A stretch of DNA of 64,000 nt from Paroedura picta (lineage: Eukaryota; Chordata; Lepidosauria; Squamata; Gekkonidae). The DNA is taken from the NCBI RefSeq assembly GCF_049243985.1, contig NC_135374.1:57347934-57411933 (forward strand), written 5' to 3'. Below the pieces are notes generated by a model. That model made no database searches, had not been told where the DNA came from, and saw only the letters and a list, made by a program, of their open reading frames with translations. Numbering within the stretch: the first letter of the stretch is position 1; each line of letters opens with the position of its first letter. Of this stretch, positions 36,451 through 46,888 are shown one piece after another. A program made the position numbers and the translations under genes.

Positions 36451-39030
36451 TGCAGGTTGAACTAAAAGCCGGTCTTTTTGCAGGTTTCAGAGAGCACATC
36501 ATTCTCAATTTAATACTGAAAAGAGGCCCAAATGAAAACTTATTAATCGCATGTAACAGGACTTGTTGAAATGAGACACAACGTGTTGCAGATTATGGAG
36601 AACTAGAAAGCTTGCACGGTGTTTTGTGTCATACGTTTTGGCTGATCTTTACATGTGGGCTTGTTTTTTGCTTGGAGCATCAAAGCTTCTTGAAGTTTTT
36701 TTTTATTTCAAAATATTTGAACAGCTAAAAAGAATTCTTTAGCTGAAGAATGTGGGGGAAGGCTGCTGTCCATATAATGTTACCCAGTTCTGCTTCCGTT
36801 GGTTGTATGGTCAAGACTTTCTCAACTCTTAGGGTTAAGAAACCCCTGAGACATTCTTCAGGCTTCAGAAACCCCAGAAATGGTGCAATCCTGCAGAAAA
36901 TGGCAGAGAAACATAGCTTTGTACATACCCACTCAGGGTTCCTATTTCAAAATCAGGCCATAGTTCCTATACATACTTTCAACATAAACTACATGAGTAA
37001 TGTTCAGCATCAGAAACATAAAGCAAGTGGGTGCAAATACTCCACATACAATGGAAGCTACAGATTTGAGAGTGGTACTACCTGAGTGCGCTTCCAGTTT
37101 ATGGAGAAAAATGCTCTCAATTTCAGTTATATCATGTTATTGACAGTTTTGGGCCTACAAAGCCTCCATGTTCATTTGAAGAGACTTCTTTGAAGTACAA
37201 AGACAGGAAACAGAATGGTTAATTGTACTCAAGGAATGTCATCTCCGTGATCTGTCACAAGTAGCCAGTACTTAAGGCTTGGTTATGCAAATATTTATTG
37301 CAGAAAACAATAAAAGAAAATCCCATACACATACTCTTTACAGTAAAAGGACAAGTAGGAATACAAAAAGATGCAAATATGCAGTTATCCCTCGGCCCTA
37401 TACATGCCCTAGCTGGCCTTCTCTAAGGAAGGATTTTTAAACTTTAAAAGTTACAGTATTATAAAATCTTCCTATTACCTTAGTCTTTGTCCAAGCTCCT
37501 GCCCTTTGTTTCCTCTTCATGGCAATGGCAGCCATTAAGAGAGAACTCAGGTGTTATAGCTCCTTCCTTTAGAAGCTGATATCAGCCACATGTTTCCCTC
37601 ATGTCCGGGTACTTTATTAACTCTTCCTTCTTCCTCTTATGGGTCAGATCTTCTCTTCCTATCCTTTCTAAGAAATCATATCCTCTATATTTGGCATCCC
37701 CAATTTTATTACTTTCTTGGTATCACATTCTTTCCAGGTAGCAAGGTTGTTCTTTTTCAATGAACACTTTACTATTTTTAAAGCTGGTTCTATGTACTAC
37801 TTAGACCTCCACCATTTTAACATATTATCTAATTGGGCATCAGCCAGGGAACGGGATGTGGTTGGTGGCTAATTTGCTATTTCCCTGGGAATACACAACT
37901 GCAGTAAAGTATCTAGTTGTTGAATACTGGGGGATGTGACTACTAGATGGAGCTTTAATTGGCAGCGAGAAAGCTAGGAGTGGCTCTCTGGGAATTTTTG
38001 AAAGTGACCATCTGGTGGCAATGTACCAACGGAGAAGCAGAAGAAAACCACTTTTAGAGCTTGGTGGACTTAAAAGAGCAGTTTGTTGCCAGGTGGAAAC
38101 TGAGTATGACTTCTTGAATGCCTAGATGCCTTGGAGGGCTGAAATGGAACAAGGCTCATGGGTCAGTGGAGCCATTCCATAGCAGTACTTATACCTTCCA
38201 CTTTACTTTTGGGGGTTCTTGCATGTTAGGATTTAGTTATTGTAAAATGTGTCTTAACTGGGAAAACTATCAATTTCATTTAGGGAGCTGCATTAGAATT
38301 CTGCCTGCAGTTTCTGTTTGAGTTGGATTCTGTAAGATAAATGGGCCTTGATTGGCTGGCCATCAGTCACCAGAAATTTGGCTGTGTTCCCTATTGTATC
38401 TGTGTTAAACCAGCATAACATATCTTTACCAGCAATGTTGCCAGTACACGTTGTTGGGGGAGGGGGCTTTGTGCAATATGCATATTTATCATGTACCCCC
38501 TGTGTGACAGGCACTGCTGGTAATTGTTGGCAGAAAAAAATGTTGAGAAAATAGGTCCATGTGGGGGAAGAGGATTCGGACTTCCATGAGAATAGCTTTG
38601 GTGCTGTGTTAACACAAATGTGTCTTCAGATTGTCAGCCTATTTCCCAATGTTTGGTTATCATCCTAAGCAGTTTCTAGAATGGCTTTAGGATTGTGACC
38701 TTGTCGTACCCTTCAAAACCAATTGATTTTAGTGGTTATCAGATGTAATTGTTTTAGATGGCAGGAACCATGTTTCTGTTGCAGTGCGTTAAGAGAAAAG
38801 ACCTTTATTCTTCTCATCCTCTTAAATCAAATACTACTTGTGATTACAGATCATGCCCTTAGATTTTAACATTATAATGGAATATAATTAAATGATATTT
38901 TCCATAATAAACATAAACACTGGTATGCTGACTCAGTCTATTAACATCTGAAACACTTTACCACCCCTCCCTCCTGTCGTAAAGAAGGCCAGAACTACTT
39001 TTGATTGTTTTTTAAACATAAATTGTTATT
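36451..39030. other. Intergenic DNA
   Basis: AT-rich. The open frames (such as 36,750-37,085) have no family resemblance. No repeat that I can name. Confidence 0.4.
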
Positions 39031-39122
39031 TTAAAATGTTTAAATCACTGTTTTACGATGTATTGTAAGCCATCCTGAGCCCTCAAGGGTGGGTGGCATA
39101 TATATATTTTAAAAAATTAAAT
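39030..39122 (+). repeat. L2 LINE 3' UTR remnant
   Basis: GTAAGCCATCCTGAGCCCTC and GGTGGCATATATA with an A/T tail match the L2 terminal UTR. Confidence 0.55.
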
Positions 39123-39416
39123 AATGCCCGTACCTTTTAATTAAGTATGGTTCAGGCTGGCATATTGCCAGTTCTGCTCTCTCTACCTCTTCAGAAGCAA
39201 ACAATTTTACAATTATACAGTGACCCAAGAAGCCATTTGTCTTTTGAGTGACTTACAACTTGAATTCCACTGAAACCATTTTCTTTGAAGTTGTGGCCGC
39301 AGTTCATCTACAGTTAACTATAACTGCAGCACATTTTCTTAGAAACAACAGTTTTACAATTGCATCTTAAGTACCCTTGAAAGTAGTATAAAAGTGAATT
39401 CCTACAGCTTTAACAG

Positions 39417-39520
39417 GACTGGTTCTATGATGATCCTGCGTTGGGCTGATCCTGCGTTTGAGCAGGGGGTTGGACTAGATGGCCTGTATGGCCCCTTCCA
39501 ACTCTGATTCTATGATCACA
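39417..39520 (+). repeat. CR1 LINE 3' end
   Basis: GATCCTGCGTTTGAGCAGGG, TTGGACTAGATGGCCTGTAT and GATTCTATGATC are the CR1 terminus. Confidence 0.85.
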
Positions 39521-39689
39521 CATGGACACATGAAATTGCCTTGAATTGAATCAGACTAATGGTCCATCAACTTCAGCATTGTTACTCATACTGGCAGTGG
39601 CTCTCCAGGAGCTCAAGTGGAGATCTCTCACATCACCTACTGCCTATCACATTAAAATTGCAAGATGTCATAGGCCCTCTATATACTGT

Positions 39690-40213
39690 ACTGGAATACT
39701 TGGAACACCATGTACTGTTCTGGAGCCCTCACTTTTAAAAGGATGTGGACAAAATTGAGGTGCAGAGGAAAGTGACAAGGATCCAGGTCTGGGACCAAAT
39801 TCTATGAAGAAAAGCTAAGAGACTTGAGAATGTTCAGCCTGGAAGTTGAGAGGGGACATGATTGCTCTCTACGTAATTGAAAGGTTTTCACTTGGAGGAA
39901 GGCAGGGAGTAGTTCCTGTTGGCAGCAGAGGATAGGACCTCTGGCTTTGAATTCAAATTCAAAAACCTTTAATGGCATATAAGTAATGGCTTTAAACTAT
40001 GTGTAGAGTGGTACTGGCTAGATATCAGGAGGCAAATTTGTCCCAGTAGTTCAGCAATGGAATCGACTGCCTAAGGAGGCGGTGAGCTCTCCCTCACTGG
40101 CAGTCTTTAAGCAGCAGCTTGACAGATACTTACCATGGATGCTTTAGGCTGATCCTGCATTGAGATGGGGGTTGGACAAGATGGCCTGTATGGCCCCTTC
40201 CTACTCTATGATT
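39690..40213 (+). repeat. CR1 LINE 3' fragment
   Basis: From the ORF end (CTGGAGCCCTCACTTTTAAA, GGATGTGGACAAAATTGAGG) through the UTR to ATGGCCTGTATGGCCCC and TCTATGATTCTCC. 5' truncated. Confidence 0.85.
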
Positions 40214-40376
40214 CTCCAATTTTGGAAACTAAGCAGAGTGGGTACTTAGTTGCGAGGCCACATAAGATTTAGAGGAAGAAAATGGCAAACCACTGCTGCT
40301 TCTTACCTGCCTTGAAACCACCTGGCTGATGTTGCCAGTAGACAGTTGTGACCTGACCTGACAGCACTTATGCCTG
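40214..40376 (+). repeat. 5S rRNA-derived SINE (SINE3-like), partial
   Basis: GGAAACTAAGCAGAGTGGGT and GTACTTAGTTGCGAGGCCAC resemble the internal promoter part of 5S rRNA (GGAAGCTAAGCAGGGT..TTAGTACTTGGATGGGAGACC). AATGGCAAACCACTGCTGC and a CCTGACAGCACTTATGCC end follow. The head of 5S is missing. Confidence 0.5.
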
Positions 40377-40935
40377 GTGCTTTTTCTTTTTCTTTTTAAC
40401 CAGTTATTAAAAATTGCCCAGAGGAGTAAAGAGAAATGAATACAAAGGAAGCAACTCCTCTGTGGACTTGCCATATAGTCTTTTTGAAGTACAGACTATT
40501 TCAAGAGACTATAATGATTTTAGACAACAAAAGGAAAAATTCTAACTCAAGATTCCCCACTCACAGTATGATGAAGTGATCTCATGAGAGTGCAGTGAGA
40601 AAAGATTACATTCAAATTAGAGGAATGAAACAAGAATCCAAAATTTGTTTCTCATTGTCCTACCTTATCAATACTCAATAATGGTTTTATGTATATTCCT
40701 TCAATAATAGACTAACATATGAGGAGATACATTATGTTGGAATCAGCTCAGCATATTTTATTTATTTATTTATACTTATATTTATTGACAGCCACTACCA
40801 GCACAGCTGGCTTGTGGCGGTTTACATACATTTAAAACCCCACAGGAAACAATACCCAACCGTCTAAAACCCCCAGATGCAAGAAAAACACTATCTACAG
40901 GATACTCCATTCCCACACACTCCAGGAGGTAGCTT

Positions 40936-40988
40936 CCAAGAGTATCCAGGCCAACAGCTTTTCCATAGGCCCGTGTAGGGAAGGAGTC
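40936..40988 (+). repeat. 53-bp direct repeat, left copy
   Basis: Starts CCAAGAGTATCCAGGCC and ends GGGAAGGAGTC. Repeated at 41,872-41,924 with one difference. It is L2 sequence duplicated around the Harbinger-related insertion. Confidence 0.85.
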
Positions 40989-41871
40989 TTTCCGCATTCG
41001 TCCAAAATAGCACAATGGTTACTAATTGAAATCGCTACAGTTTTGCCGTTATGCACAACGTCGTTGACAATCTGCCACACACCTGAAACAGATCCGCAAA
41101 AAGCGCTTCGTTGTAGCGCTTTCAGGGAAATCCCAAAAAGTGGATTCATGCTCCGGAAAGCGCTACACTCCTGCAACCAATCTGCAACACTAGCGGGAAA
41201 GTTTTGTGCGTTACCATTGTTGCAGTTTCTGCAAAGTCCCTCCCCCTGGCTCTCTCCTCTGATCTTCCGGCGAAGCGATCGCCATTTTTTTTTCTCCGAG
41301 CGAGCGGAGATCAACGCACCGGCGAGCCTTCGTTTAGCCAGCGAGGCTTCCCCGGCAGCAGTACCTCTGTTTAAAGTCACTAAGCACAAGCAACACAGAA
41401 GCCCGTTTGCTGGTTTATTTTCCCTTTATTTTTCACACTGTTTTCGGCTGAAAATCGCGCCCGTGAGGGGGGGGCGTTTCACTCAGGGGGGAGCGTGGCA
41501 ATGTTGAAACGGCAGCTCAAACACCACCTGCTAGCTGGATGGGTCTCTCCGTAGCAACGAATCAACGCAGATTCGTTGCAACGGGTGTGTGTTGTTGTTT
41601 TTTTAAAACCTTCCTTAAAGGGAAAGGGGCTGTTTTGGAGCATGCTAAAGGCCGCCCATTGGCTGCTTGACAGCCAGGGGCGGGATGAGCTCGGCAATAG
41701 CGCTTCCTGGCTAGCGATTTTTGCCGAGACCGGAAGCCTGTGGGAAACGATAGAAACGCAACTGGATTCCACTACAAAGGCAGGTGTGCATAACGACGAA
41801 TTCCACTATTTTAAATGGCGATTTTTCGTTCTGCAAACAATTTGCAACATGGATCCCGGTGCAGAATGGCC
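40989..41871 (+). mobile_element. Harbinger-related non-autonomous element (883 bp)
   Basis: The first ~350 bp match the left end of the Harbinger at 42,803 (shared GCACAATGGTT, AATCTGC, AAAAAGCGCTTCGTTGTAGC, AAAAAGTGGATTCA, CTGCAACCAATCTGCAACAC and CTTCCGGCGAA). The right end GGTGCAGAATGGC is, in reverse, a diverged form of the TTTTTGCACGG left end. No protein is encoded. A perfect 10-bp inverted repeat GCAACGAATC / GATTCGTTGC lies at 41,554-41,579. Confidence 0.75.
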
Positions 41872-41924
41872 CCAAGAGTATCCAGGCCAACAGCTTTTCC
41901 ATAGGCCCATGTAGGGAAGGAGTC
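41872..41924 (+). repeat. 53-bp direct repeat, right copy
   Basis: Matches 40,936-40,988 except one base (CCCGTG against CCCATG). Confidence 0.85.
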
Positions 41925-42290
41925 GATCTTTCTGGCCTGGCCTCAGCCAAACGCTTGGCGGAAGAACTTCATTTTACAAGCCCTGCAGAACATTGACAAT
42001 TCCATCAGGGGCCTTAGCTCTTCCGGGAGCTCATTCCACCAGGCTGGGTCCAGTACCGAAAAGGCCCTGGCCAGCAAATTCCTACATGCAGAGCAAAGGG
42101 CCTGCGGGGGCATAATGAGATGTGCAGTCCCTCAGATAAATGGGATCCAAGCCACAAAAGGCCTTCAAGGTAAGAACCAGAACCTTGAACCTGATCCAGA
42201 ATCTGATTGGCAACCAATGCAGCTGCCTCAGCATAGGCTGAACAATGGCCCTCAAGGATGACTTTGTGAGGACACTTTGTTGTCTATTAT

Positions 42291-42802
42291 ATGTAAAGTA
42301 TTCTTCGTGAATAATATTTCTGTGGGTGTGGGTGTAAAGTGGGATTTGTTATTGTCTGAATGAATTAATGCTTGGGGCCAGTTTATCAAATCAAATCAAT
42401 GTACAACAAAGTATATTGAAGACATATTCATACATACCTCCAGAGGGCATATACGTAGACACTGACAAAAAATAACTTTACTTTGGTGGTGGTGGTGGTG
42501 GTGGGAAAACCCATAAAATAGTTAAATAGAGCTCCCAGAACCTTGTATAACATAATTAAATTTATATATGTGAAATGCTAATTAGAACAGGGAGGATATT
42601 GCTATTGGAATCATTGTTATCGTGAGGCTATATTTTTCAAGCTGAAGCCTGAGGCCTAGTTACTGTGATGTCTAATTTGTTCTTTTAAACAAGAGAACTG
42701 CATCAGAAGACTGCTAAGGTGATAGAAGCCCAGCTTTTTATATAGATTCTCCATGTATTGCTAGCCTCCACTCACTGACTCTGACCCAGTGGGCCAAACC
42801 AA
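42291..42802. other. Intergenic DNA left of the Harbinger
   Basis: AT-rich with a GGT trinucleotide run at 42,485-42,502. Nothing else recognised. Confidence 0.4.
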
Positions 42803-43278
42803 GGGGCTTTTTGCACGGCTTCAAAATCGCACAATGGTTGCCAATTGGTAATGCTATTGATTTGCCATAACGCACGACGTCGTAGACAATCTGCAACACT
42901 CCTGAAACCAATCTGCAAAAAGCGCTTCGTTGTAGCGCTTTTAGGGGAATCGCAAAAAGTGGATTCACCCTCCGGATAGCGATACACTCCTGCAACCAAT
43001 CTGCAACACTAGCGCTAAAGACCTGTGCGTTAACATTGTTGCGGGTTCTTCAAAGTCCCTCCTCCTGAGCCTGTCCTCCAAACTTCCGGCGAACTGTTCA
43101 CCATTTTTTTTTCTCGGACCGAGCACAGATCAACGAGGCAACGAGACGGCGCCTGGCTTTCCAGCACGACCACTTTCGGGAATTTTGCCCGGACAGCACA
43201 ATAGTATTTCAAAAGCACAGTAGCACACACCGTCACGCAAAACATGCCCCAAAGCTTAAAACCCCGTCTACCATCGGC

Positions 43279-43352
43279 CAGACCTAGCGGAGTCAACGTA
43301 CAGGGAGCATTTTAAAAAACTTTCCCCTGAGCGTGGCAACGAACATTCGCCG
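43279..43352 (+). repeat. Diverged third copy of the 188-bp unit
   Basis: CTAGCGGAGTC, CATTTTAAAAAACTTTCCCC, TGAGCG and CAACGAAC..TTCGCC repeat the start of the units at 43,503 and 43,691 with several changes. Confidence 0.65.
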
Positions 43353-43502
43353 ACCGCAGTCCTGTACAGCTTTGAGGGGTTCAATAGATATGATGCGATG
43401 CGATATCATGAGGGGCGGTTTATGTGTAGTGGGTGTTTGTGTGGTTCCGGGTGCGTGGTTGTGCTGGGGTGCGGACAACCCCTTCCATCGGCGGCTAGAC
43501 CT

Positions 43503-43878
43503 CCGGCTAGCGGAGTCGCCGTCCCACGTTCATTTTAAAAAACTTTCCCCTGAGCGTGCCAACGAATTTTCGCCAGTCAAAAGTCATGTTTGGTTGATTT
43601 AAGCTTTGGCTGGCGAATATTGTTGGGGAACTGTCGAGTACTGCTGAACTTGCTCTGGGCGGACACCGGCATGCGTTTGTGTAATGGCGGCCGGCTAGCG
43701 GAGTCGCCGTCCCACGTTCATTTTAAAAAACTTTCCCCTGAGCGTGCCAACGAATTTTCGCCAGTCAAAAGTCATGTTTGGTTGATTTAAGCTTTGGCTG
43801 GCGAATATTGTTGGGGAACTGTCGAGTACTGCTGAACTTGCTCTGGGCGGACACCGGCATGCGTTTGTGTAATGGCGG
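43503..43878 (+). repeat. 188-bp tandem duplication in the Harbinger 5' region
   Basis: Units 43,503-43,690 and 43,691-43,878 both run from CCGGCTAGCGGAGTCGCCGT to GTGTAATGGCGG and look identical base for base. They lie upstream of the plus-strand Myb-like gene and each holds CCAACGAATTTTCGCC. Confidence 0.92.
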
Positions 43879-44180
43879 ACATTTCAGTAAAATGGCTCCT
43901 GCTGCATGTCCGTACTGCTCTTCCCGCGTGTAAACGCATCAGCGCATGCGAGAAGTCAAACAATAAGAGCGCCAATCTAGCCAGTAGGGGCAGATCCTGT
44001 TCCCGCCCGAGGAGTTTTGAACGTGACATGTGACCTCGTGTGGCCAATGAACGTGTCCCCGACTGCTCACCACCAATCAGGAGCCGGCTAGTCCCTTTGT
44101 CTTTGTGTGCGGGAAGGTATATGATCCGTTGCACCCTGCACCTCGCACCTCCATTTTGCTTAGCCACTAGCGAAGGCAGT

Positions 44181-46340
44181 ATGGAATCCGCTTCACAGTC
44201 GTCGTCCGTCCAGGCAACCGGCAGGGGACCAACATGGAGGGACGACGAGATACGGGACCTGATGGCGATTTTCGCCGAAGAGAAAATCCAGGACGCCTTC
44301 CGATCCTCACATCGGAATCGGGAGGTCTTCGAGCAGGTGGCCATTAGGATGCGTGCCCTGGGCCACCACAGGACCGGCCTTGAATGCCGGTCCAAAACAA
44401 AAACCATGTGGGCAGAGTACATGCGGGCCGTGAACCACAACAAGGGTTCCGGCAACAAAAAAGTAACCTGCCCGTATTTCGAGCAGCAGCGGGCACTGTA
44501 CGGCGAGGGGGACGGAGACGGCCGGCCAAAGCGCGTCGGGAGGAGCCTGAAGGTCGTCCGTAAGCCGGCTGCTCCAGTGGAGGAACCACCCGCTGCGGAG
44601 GATCCCGGAGAGAGCACCTCGTCCACCGTCCGGCCTCCACCCCAGGTCCAGCAACGCGGTGAGGACCTCGTAACGCTGGACCTACTTGCCCTCGCACATG
44701 GGGAGCAAGAAGACATGTCGCCGCAGACACCCCTTACCTCCGGTAAGCACTTTTGATTTTGTTCAAATGTGTGTTCTGACGGTTAGGAATCGTTTTCTCA
44801 TGTATTCGTTGCAATGCTTAATATGCTAGCCTGTTTGTAGACTGCTAGCTTGTGGTGGCTTTTTAAAACGGTTATGTTTAACCAACAACCCAAAAAGTTT
44901 TGCAGCATGCCTCAGCCATAGGCCTTCTGCAGTGCTTTGGCCACTACTTTGGGAGCATGCTGTGTGGTTCAGGTAGTATGCTTGCTCCTTTTTCACTATT
45001 GTATGCCGTGTGTTCGTTGCAACGCATAATATGCTAGCCTGTTTGTGGACTGCTTGCTATGGTGGCTTTTTAAAACGGTAATGTTTAACCAACAACCCAA
45101 AAAGTTTTGCAGCATGCCTCAGCCATAGGCCTTCTGCAGTACTTTAGCCACTACTTTGGGAGCATGCTGTGTGGTTCAGGTTGTATGCTTGCTCCTTTTT
45201 CACTATTGTCTGCTGTTGTCCACAGAGACACAGATGCCAGGGACGGAGCCCCGCGAGTCTCCAGCAGCAGAGGATGTGGAGAGCGATTCGGGGGCATCTA
45301 CAAACCTTGGTAAGTATTTGTGACAATCATGGGGGGGGGGGGTGTGCTGTGTAAACTGCTTTGTGCTTTTCTGTTTGTGCAGGGGGCAGCAGCCCTGCTA
45401 GGAGAAAGAAGAGAGTCCCTCTACGTTGCTGGTGTAGGTTTTGAAGCTTGCTTTGCCACCATTTGGTCCTAAATCATGTTTTGTTCTTTTTTGCAGATTT
45501 CATACCCGGCACGCAGGAGGAGGAAGAGCGTGGGGTGCCTGGACCTCCTGCCCAACGCAGGCGGCTAGATATTCAAGAGGGTGAGCATGCATGAACTGTT
45601 CCCTTCTAACCATAACTTAAGGACAATGTCACAAACCACTAACCATGTGCTCCCTAGGCATTGTTGAGAGTCTTGCTGTGAAAATACGCAAACAAACACT
45701 AACCATGTGCTCCCTAGCCATTGTTCAGAGTCTTGCTGTTAAAACAGGCAAACAAAAAAGCCCACCATGGGCACCATGGTCGGTGTTGGTTGTATCAATG
45801 GTACTAACAGTTCTGTTTCTCATTTTTACCAACAGAGGTTCTTTCGGAAGATGAGGAACCACCCCCGGGTCCTGCCAGCCCACCACCTAGAGGCGCGCTC
45901 CCGGCAGAGGAGAGACTCATGAGGGAACGCGCCAGGCTCAGGCGCGTCTCCCTCTTGACGAGCGTGGGACAGAGCCTCCTGGAACACTGCCAGGAGGAGA
46001 CACACGGCGTGCTGCAGCCGCAGACCAGGCCATGCTCGCCCTCCAGGCCCAGGAGGGGAAAAAATTGAGGGCACTCATCAGGGACTCTAACCAATCCCTA
46101 CGTGAAAGCGTGGAGGAGGTTAGACTAATTCGCAGACTGATGGAGAGGGCGGTCACGGTCATGGAGACAGCCAACCCTCCACAAATAACCGTCCACGTCC
46201 CCCCCCCACCCACACCAACTCCACCACCTCCAGCACCCACCCCACCAACCCCGTCTCAGAATGCCTCCACACAAACACGAAGGAGGACTGTTCTCGGTAA
46301 GAGAATAATAAAACCGGCGGACAAGTTCTCCCCCTCGTAG
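44181..46340 (+). CDS. Harbinger Myb/SANT-like DNA-binding protein A (five exons, one apparent frameshift)
   Basis: In Harbinger elements a Myb-like protein binds the transposon ends and helps bring the transposase into the nucleus (known for the family). Exons 44181-44742, 45226-45309, 45383-45433, 45497-45580 and 45836-46340 join with GT/AG borders in a consistent phase. Residues about 18-105 form the Myb_DNA-bind_4-type domain (PTWRDDEIRDLMAIFAEE, RRTG-like HHRTGLECRSKTKTMW, CPYFEQQ). Acidic, proline-rich linkers follow (FIPGTQEEEERG), then a charged helix (RLMRERARLRRVSLL). In exon 5 the frame used so far stops at 46,066, but another frame continues as coiled coil (ALQAQEGKKLRALIRDSNQS) and a PT-rich tail to a stop at 46,340. 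The switch, near 45,990-46,030, looks like a one-base loss. The start at 44,181 was chosen because it lies just before the domain. Confidence 0.8.
44786..45220 (+). repeat. 207-bp tandem duplication in intron 1 of gene A
   Basis: AACCAACAACCCAAAAAGTT, AGCATGCCTCAGCCATAGGC and the surrounding text occur twice, 207 bp apart, with about a dozen differences. The second copy runs into the real splice acceptor at 45,225. Confidence 0.85.
45632..45750 (+). repeat. Short tandem duplication (~66 bp) in intron 4 of gene A
   Basis: ACTAACCATGTGCTCCCTAG and CAGAGTCTTGCTGT..GCAAACAAA occur twice in a row. Confidence 0.75.
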
Positions 46341-46391
46341 TTTGGGCCAGTTTGTCTTCGTAAGTTTATCTGTGTTTGTTGTTGTTTGAAA

Positions 46392-46397
46392 AATAAA
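46392..46397 (+). terminator. Polyadenylation signal of gene A
   Basis: AATAAA 52 bp after the 46,340 stop, followed by a T/G-rich stretch (TTTATATTTTTGACTCTGTC). It supports the later stop as the true end of the gene. Confidence 0.7.
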
Positions 46398-46608
46398 GTT
46401 TATATTTTTGACTCTGTCTCTGTGTACCCTACTGTGGAATTAGGAGGGCCGAAAGCGGCCTCTCTAGTGAGTGTGTTTATTCTGGATCTGTTGTGTGGGT
46501 TGTAGGTTGGAGGGGTGTCAGTTCAAGGAGTTTTTGGAGTGTGGGGTGAAAGGTGTGCAAGTGTAAGGAGTCACACTGGAGTCTTTTTCAGAAAAGTAGT
46601 AATAACAT

Positions 46609-46614
46609 TTTATT
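46609..46614 (-). terminator. Polyadenylation signal of gene C
   Basis: AATAAA on the minus strand, about 275 bp after the stop of gene C. It faces the signal of gene A, so the two genes converge. Confidence 0.5.
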
Positions 46615-46624
46615 TTCAAAAAAC

Positions 46625-46860
46625 TTTTAACAGGGGAAAAACAGTAGGGAATGTAACTTGGAGCACCACCACCACCACCCCCCCACCCCAAGAAATACAA
46701 TTTTGTTTTTAAAAACATATATATTTAACAGGGGGAAAACAGCTGGGATTGTAACTTGGAACCCCACCACCACCCCCCACCCCAAGAAATACAATTTTGT
46801 TTTTAAAAATAGATGTATTTAACAGGGGAAAAACAGTAGGGAATGTAACTTGGAGCCCCC
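46625..46860 (+). repeat. Tandem repeat between the convergent genes, 2.5 units of ~95 bp
   Basis: AACAGGGG, GTAACTTGGA, a run of CACCACC and AAGAAATACAATTTTGTTTT recur at starts 46,629, 46,727 and 46,821 (spacings 98 and 94). Confidence 0.85.
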
Positions 46861-46888
46861 CCCTCCACACACACACACAAAACAAAAC

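Larger units (their letters stand above)
40763..42290 (-). repeat. L2 LINE 3' part, split by a Harbinger-related element
   Basis: The reverse of an L2: TTTATTTATTTATA tail, CTTGTGGCGGTTTACATAC UTR, then (after the insertion) the ORF end reading in reverse (GGAGCTCATTCCACCAGGCT, AAAAGGCCCTGGCC). The insertion occupies about 40,989-41,871 and is flanked by a 53-bp repeat of L2 sequence. Confidence 0.8.

Noticed and set aside
38118-38321. Small open frames in the 36-39 kb intergenic stretch
   Set aside because: Short, overlapping on both strands, with no domain, splice context or codon pattern to support a gene.
40214-40376. A 5S rRNA gene
   Set aside because: Only part of the internal region is present, it is diverged, and it has no proper start or T-run end; a SINE fits better.
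43787-44716. 309-codon minus-strand frame
   Set aside because: It lies antisense to exon 1 of Harbinger gene A, in GC-rich DNA; the plus strand has the recognisable domain and splice borders.
45497-45580. A CRISPR-like or satellite array in the Harbinger introns
   Set aside because: The repeats are two- or three-fold duplications of 66-207 bp without spacers.
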